Positions 60,630 to 64,000 of a stretch of 64,000 bases of DNA are shown piece by piece. Under the pieces are notes generated by a model. That model was not told the DNA's origin and searched no databases. It saw only the letters and a program-made list of their open reading frames with translations. A program made the translations under genes and the position numbers. Positions within the stretch are counted from its first letter, which is position 1; each line of letters begins with the position of its first letter. Source of the DNA: Mycolicibacillus koreensis (GTDB taxonomy: Bacteria > Actinomycetota > Actinomycetes > Mycobacteriales > Mycobacteriaceae); assembly GCF_002104795.1 (NCBI RefSeq), contig NZ_NCXO01000012.1:24615-88614 (forward strand), given 5' to 3'.

Positions 60630-62306
60630 TCAGCGCGCCGGATCCGCTGCGTGCCGGGCGGCGATGTGGCCGAACACCAGCCCCTGGGCGATGGTAGCGC
60701 CGGGCCCCGGATAGCTGGCACCGAAGACGTTGGCCGCCGCGTTGCCGATGGCGTACAGCCCGTGAAGTGTCGAGCCGTCCTCCCGCAGCACCCGCCCGTG
60801 CAGGTCGGTGACCAGGCCACCGCAGGTGCCCAGATCGCTCAACACCACCTTGACCGCGTAGAACGGTCCGTGATCCAACGGCCGCAAGTTGGGATTCGGC
60901 TCCACCGTGGGATCCCCGTAGTAGCGGTCGTAGGCGCTGACGCCACGGCCGAAGTCGGTGTCGACACCCGCATCCGCCAGCGCGTTGAACCGTGCCACGG
61001 TGTCGCTCAACGTCGCCGGGTCGACGTTCATCGCCTCCGCGAGACCGGTGAAGCTGTCGCTGTGATGCGCGATCCCGGCGTCATACCACTGCTGCGGGAT
61101 CGCCATCCTGGGGAAGATCTCGGCGGCCAGCAGGTAGCTGTTGCGATACCCCTGATCGAAGACCAACCACATCGTCTCCACCGGGGTCCCGGCGCGTTCG
61201 CGTGCCAGGATCTGTTGCCCGAACGACATGTAATCGATGGCCTCGTTGACGAAACGGTTGCCGGTCTGGTCGACCATCAGACTGCCTGGAAGGGACCGCT
61301 CGGCGAGCATGACCAGCGGGTCCGCCCCGGGCAGCGGCGCGAAGGCCGGAAACCACCACGCCTGGTCCATCAGCGCGGTCGCGGCACCGAACTCCTGGGC
61401 GATGCGGATGCCGTCGCCGGTGTTGGTCTCGGCTCCCAGACTCAGATGCTCGCCCAGCGACTCCGACTGGAACTTCCGCCGCCACGCCATCTGGTGGTCG
61501 AATCCCCCGGTGGCCACGATGACACCGCGGCTGGCCCGCACGTGAATCTCGGTGCCGTCGCGAACGACGGTCGCCCCGTCGATCCGGTCGCCGTCTCCGG
61601 TGAGGTTGACCAGCTCGGTGTCGGTCCACACCGGGATCCCGGCACGGAGAACACCGGTGAACAGCCCGGCAGCCAATGCCTGCCCACCGGCGGCATAGCG
61701 CCGCCGCAGCGCGAGCCCGCCGATGCCCTGGGCCACCCGCAGCATGATCCGTGGAATCGCTTTGAGCGGTTTGCGCACCATCAGGTTCAGCCAGCGGTAG
61801 TCGGCGCCGGTCACCGGAATCGGAATCGACGACTCCATGACCCCCGGCCGCAGCCGTGCCAGCTCACGGTGCAGCAGCGCGGTGTTGTACGGACGGCACT
61901 CGCAGGCACGCCCGGCCACGCTGCCACCGGGCCGTTCCGGGTGGTAGTCGGAATACCCTTGCGCCCATTGAAACTTCATCGGCGTCACCCGCCGCAGCAT
62001 CTGCACCGTGGCGGTGCCGTGCTCCAGGAACGTGTGCGCCCTGTCCACCGAGGCGCTGTCGCCGATGACCGAGTCCACATAGTCACGCCCCGCTGCCAGG
62101 GTGTCGTCGGAGCCGTTCTCGATCAGGGCCGGGCCGGCCGGGATCCACACGGCCCCGCCGGAGCGGGCCGTGGACCCGCCCACATACGAGGACTTCTCCA
62201 CGATCAACGCGGACAGACCCAGCTCGGAGGCCGCGAGCGCGGCAGCCATTCCCGTTCCGGATCCGACGATCAGCACATCAACGGTCACACTGTGGGATTC
62301 AGGCAC
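60630..62306 (-). CDS. kstD: 3-ketosteroid delta1-dehydrogenase (KstD)
   Basis: A 558-residue flavoenzyme that puts the delta1 double bond into ring A of 3-ketosteroids and, with KshA, triggers ring-B opening. The FAD site VDVLIVGSGTGMAAALAASE is near the N terminus, followed by SSYVGGSTARSGGAVWIPAG, a KstD hallmark. GYSDYHPERPGG is at about 145, NRFVNEAIDYMSFGQQ at about 340 (conserved Tyr), and YPGPGATIAQGLVFGH in the C-terminal FAD loop (Tyr and Gly). The length is typical (about 560). GTG 62306 is chosen; GTG 62288 is an alternative. Divergent from the KshA gene, with a shared 133-bp control region. Confidence 0.93.
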   Translation of the reverse strand: MPESHSVTVDVLIVGSGTGMAAALAASELGLSALIVEKSSYVGGSTARSGGAVWIPAGPALIENGSDDTLAAGRDYVDSVIGDSASVDRAHTFLEHGTATVQMLRRVTPMKFQWAQGYSDYHPERPGGSVAGRACECRPYNTALLHRELARLRPGVMESSIPIPVTGADYRWLNLMVRKPLKAIPRIMLRVAQGIGGLALRRRYAAGGQALAAGLFTGVLRAGIPVWTDTELVNLTGDGDRIDGATVVRDGTEIHVRASRGVIVATGGFDHQMAWRRKFQSESLGEHLSLGAETNTGDGIRIAQEFGAATALMDQAWWFPAFAPLPGADPLVMLAERSLPGSLMVDQTGNRFVNEAIDYMSFGQQILARERAGTPVETMWLVFDQGYRNSYLLAAEIFPRMAIPQQWYDAGIAHHSDSFTGLAEAMNVDPATLSDTVARFNALADAGVDTDFGRGVSAYDRYYGDPTVEPNPNLRPLDHGPFYAVKVVLSDLGTCGGLVTDLHGRVLREDGSTLHGLYAIGNAAANVFGASYPGPGATIAQGLVFGHIAARHAADPAR

Positions 62307-62398
62307 GCAAGGATTGTTCCGTCCCGGACCGCTTTTGGGCCCCGCTGCGCCCATTGAGTGGAACGCCCAGCCCCCGACCGTGATCCTCGGTGCTAGAA

Positions 62399-62408
62399 CA
62401 GGATCCTG
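62399..62408. promoter_or_regulatory. palindrome CAGGATCCTG in the kstD/kshA control region
   Basis: A perfect 10-bp palindrome 32 bp before the kshA start, preceded by TAGAA. TAGAAC resembles one half of the KstR operator pattern (TnnAACnnGTTnnA), but the second half is missing. It may be the site of another regulator. Weak. Confidence 0.3.
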
Positions 62409-62439
62409 GCAGTCAATTCCGACAGTAAGGATGGCGGGT

Positions 62440-63588
62440 ATGACCTCGTTGCGCTCCGGTGGTGTTCGTCAGATCGAGGCGGAGGCACCCCCGGCACGAT
62501 TCGCACGCGGCTGGCACTGTTTGGGCCTCGCGAGCGATCTCGGTGACGGCAACCCGCACGGGATCAATGCTTTCGGTGGCAAGCTCGTCGTCTTCCGCAG
62601 CGGCGACGGCAGGATCAACGTCTTGGACTCCTACTGTCGGCACATGGGCGGTGACCTGTCGGATGGCCAGGTCAAAGGTAATGAGATCGCGTGCCCGTTC
62701 CACGACTGGCGGTGGGGCGGCGACGGTCGCTGCAAGAAGATCCCCTATAGCAAACGGGTGCCCAAGGTAGCCCGCACCGTGGCGTGGCCCACGCTCGAGC
62801 AGGACGGCATGTTGTTCGTGTGGAACGATCCGGAGGGCAACCCGCCGCCGGAAGACGTGACCATTCCCCACATCGAGGGAATCGGCACCGATTCGTGGAC
62901 CGACTGGCACTGGTACAGCACGGTGATCAACACCAACTGCCGCGAGATCATCGACAACATCGTCGACATGGCGCACTTCTTCTACATTCACGGCGGGCTG
63001 CCGACAAGCTTCAAGAACGTCTTCGAGGGCCATGTCGCAACCCAGTACTACGAGAGCGCGGCCCGACCCGACCTGGGCGCCTCCGAGGGGGCGAAGATCC
63101 TGGGTACGACGTCGGTGGCCTCCTACCACGGGCCGTCGTTCATGATCGATGACCTCACCTACCACTACGAACACGGCGACCTGCGAACGGTGCTGCTCAA
63201 CTGTCACTATCCGATTGACTCGAATTCCTTTGTGTTGCAGTACGGGATCTCGGTGGAGAAGTCCTCGGACCAGGCGGAGGACGACGCCATGAAAATGGCG
63301 GTCGCGCTCGGTGAGTTCGTCAAACTCGGATTCGAGCAGGACGTTGCGATCTGGAAGCGTAAGGCGCGCGTCGACAACCCGTTGCTGTGCGAGGAGGACG
63401 GCCCGGTCTATCAGGTCCGCCGGTGGTACGAGCAGTTCTACGTCGACGTCGACGACGTGGCTGCGGACATGGTGGACAGGTTCGAGTTCGAGATCGACAC
63501 CACCCGTCCACGCGAAGCGTGGATGAAGGAGGTCGAGGACAACATCGCCAACAACCGGTTCCCGAAGTTGGTTGGCCTCACCCCATGA
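62440..63588 (+). CDS. kshA: 3-ketosteroid-9-alpha-hydroxylase oxygenase (KshA-like Rieske protein)
   Basis: A 382-residue Rieske non-heme iron oxygenase. The Rieske cluster motif CRHMGGDL...CPFHDW at about 67-87 has the C-x-H and C-x2-H pairs. The mononuclear iron site is in NIVDMAHFFYIHGGLP (His ligands, about 180), followed by FKNVFEGHVATQY. The C-terminal half (DNPLLCEEDGPVYQVRRWYE) closely follows KshA of M. tuberculosis (Rv3526) as recalled. KshA hydroxylates C9 and with KstD opens ring B; the reductase KshB is not in the window. ATG 62440 has AAGGA at 8-9 nt; ATG 62431 is the alternative. Confidence 0.94.
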   Translation: MTSLRSGGVRQIEAEAPPARFARGWHCLGLASDLGDGNPHGINAFGGKLVVFRSGDGRINVLDSYCRHMGGDLSDGQVKGNEIACPFHDWRWGGDGRCKKIPYSKRVPKVARTVAWPTLEQDGMLFVWNDPEGNPPPEDVTIPHIEGIGTDSWTDWHWYSTVINTNCREIIDNIVDMAHFFYIHGGLPTSFKNVFEGHVATQYYESAARPDLGASEGAKILGTTSVASYHGPSFMIDDLTYHYEHGDLRTVLLNCHYPIDSNSFVLQYGISVEKSSDQAEDDAMKMAVALGEFVKLGFEQDVAIWKRKARVDNPLLCEEDGPVYQVRRWYEQFYVDVDDVAADMVDRFEFEIDTTRPREAWMKEVEDNIANNRFPKLVGLTP

Positions 63589-63872
63589 CAGTCCGTCCGG
63601 ACAATCGGCTCGGCGATACGCCGATGGTCCCGGTGAGCTGTGCGTCGTGTGGCGCGACGGTCACGGTCCGCAAGAGCAGTTGGCAACAGACCAGCGTGCA
63701 GTGGGACGCCGATGCCCGTAGGGCATGCCGGTTTCCCGACGGGGATCCCGGCGAGGCGGCGGACCCGGCCCGGTTGTGGCCCGGCGTGACGCTGGCGTCC
63801 TGTCCTCGCCTGCGTGAATCGATCGATGACGCGGTCCGCTCGGGCCGACTGCCGATCGTCGACGGGCGGTAG
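63585..63872 (+). CDS. small CxxC protein coupled to kshA
   Basis: A 95-residue protein starting ATG 63585 in an ATGA overlap with kshA. It has SCASCGATVTVRKS at about 18-31, a single C-x2-C pair, then WQQTSVQWDADARRACRFPD and SCPRL near residue 75 with a third and fourth Cys. The Cys set could bind zinc or an iron-sulfur cluster. Cysteine spacing does not match 2Fe-2S or 4Fe-4S ferredoxins. I do not recognise the family. Its coupling to kshA and position before the hsaG-like gene suggest a role in the same pathway, perhaps in oxygenase assembly or electron transfer (speculative). Confidence 0.7.
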   Translation: MTVRPDNRLGDTPMVPVSCASCGATVTVRKSSWQQTSVQWDADARRACRFPDGDPGEAADPARLWPGVTLASCPRLRESIDDAVRSGRLPIVDGR

Positions 63873-63917
63873 CCGGCTCGGTCCGTTCGGTTTTCTAACG
63901 AGTAGGGAGTTTGGGTC

Positions 63918-64000
63918 ATGGGCCAGAAGGCGTCGGTTGCCATTGTGGGTTCGGGCAACATCAGTACCGATTTGTTGTACAAGTTGTTGCGGTCGGAGTG
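63918..64000 (+). CDS. hsaG: acetaldehyde dehydrogenase (acylating), HsaG/BphJ-like, N-terminal fragment
   Basis: Cut off by the window end after about 27 codons. It begins [20 protein letters not shown], the NAD-binding start of acylating acetaldehyde/propanal dehydrogenases (VAIVGSGNI), and matches the N terminus of HsaG (Rv3535c) as recalled. In steroid degradation HsaG converts propanal from HsaF aldolase into propanoyl-CoA. GGGAG lies about 8 nt before ATG 63918. The downstream aldolase hsaF and hydratase hsaE would be expected next. Confidence 0.88.
   Translation, partial: MGQKASVAIVGSGNISTDLLYKLLRSE

Noticed and set aside
62393..62408. A KstR operator in the kstD/kshA gap
   Set aside because: Only the TAGAAC half fits; the second half of the pattern is missing.

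Overview
The window is high-GC actinobacterial DNA and almost certainly comes from a non-tuberculous mycobacterium (order Mycobacteriales). It has dense, often 1-4 nt overlapping operons, many GTG starts, a YrbE/Mce operon, CYP51/CYP123/CYP126-type P450s, PhoP-PhoR and a DyP/encapsulin pair. From memory, most genes between about 0.4 and 43 kb follow, in inverted order, the M. tuberculosis H37Rv stretch Rv0757 (phoP) to Rv0800 (pepC). Insertions absent from that stretch, as I recall it, are noted in the entries. Gene names rest on recalled family members; no database search was run.

Left part (1-23.5 kb). This holds a DyP peroxidase with a C-terminal cargo peptide next to its encapsulin shell, and purine biosynthesis genes purQ/purS, purC, purB and purD spread among unrelated enzymes (aminopeptidase, oligopeptidase B, glutathione peroxidase, flavodoxin-like quinone reductase, gamma-glutamyltransferase, esterase). 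It also holds CYP126 and an inserted CYP125-like P450 with its TetR regulator.

Middle part (23.5-43.4 kb). A leftward operon (aldehyde dehydrogenase, SDR, hydroxyacid dehydrogenase, CMD protein) diverges from a rightward operon (TetR, CYP123, SDR, CYP51, ferredoxin, SnoaL-like protein). A pair of TGGACA-N2-TGTCCA palindromes lies between them. Then come a zinc alcohol dehydrogenase, an old-yellow-enzyme/FAD fusion reductase, a ketosteroid-isomerase-like protein, an SDR, two exported proteins, a FadD17-like acyl-CoA ligase and a HIT protein. Last are phoR and phoP with a textbook PhoP box, and a protein built from uninterrupted decapeptide repeats.

Right part (43.4-64 kb). After a tRNA-Thr comes a sterol-type catabolic and uptake region. 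It has a complete yrbEA-yrbEB-mceABCDEF operon, three small exported proteins and two Mce-associated membrane proteins. Next are a thioesterase, two 3-ketosteroid delta1-dehydrogenase-like flavoproteins, an HsaB-like flavin reductase and a PadR regulator. It ends with a KshA-like Rieske 9-alpha-hydroxylase, a small CxxC protein and the start of an HsaG-like acetaldehyde dehydrogenase. Together these suggest import of a steroid-like substrate and attack on rings A/B.

A recurring signal is TANNNT followed 6-8 nt later by ATG or GTG. I found it at eleven gene starts, pointing to many leaderless transcripts. There is no CRISPR array, transposase, prophage or rRNA gene, and no gene-free stretch longer than 300 bp.
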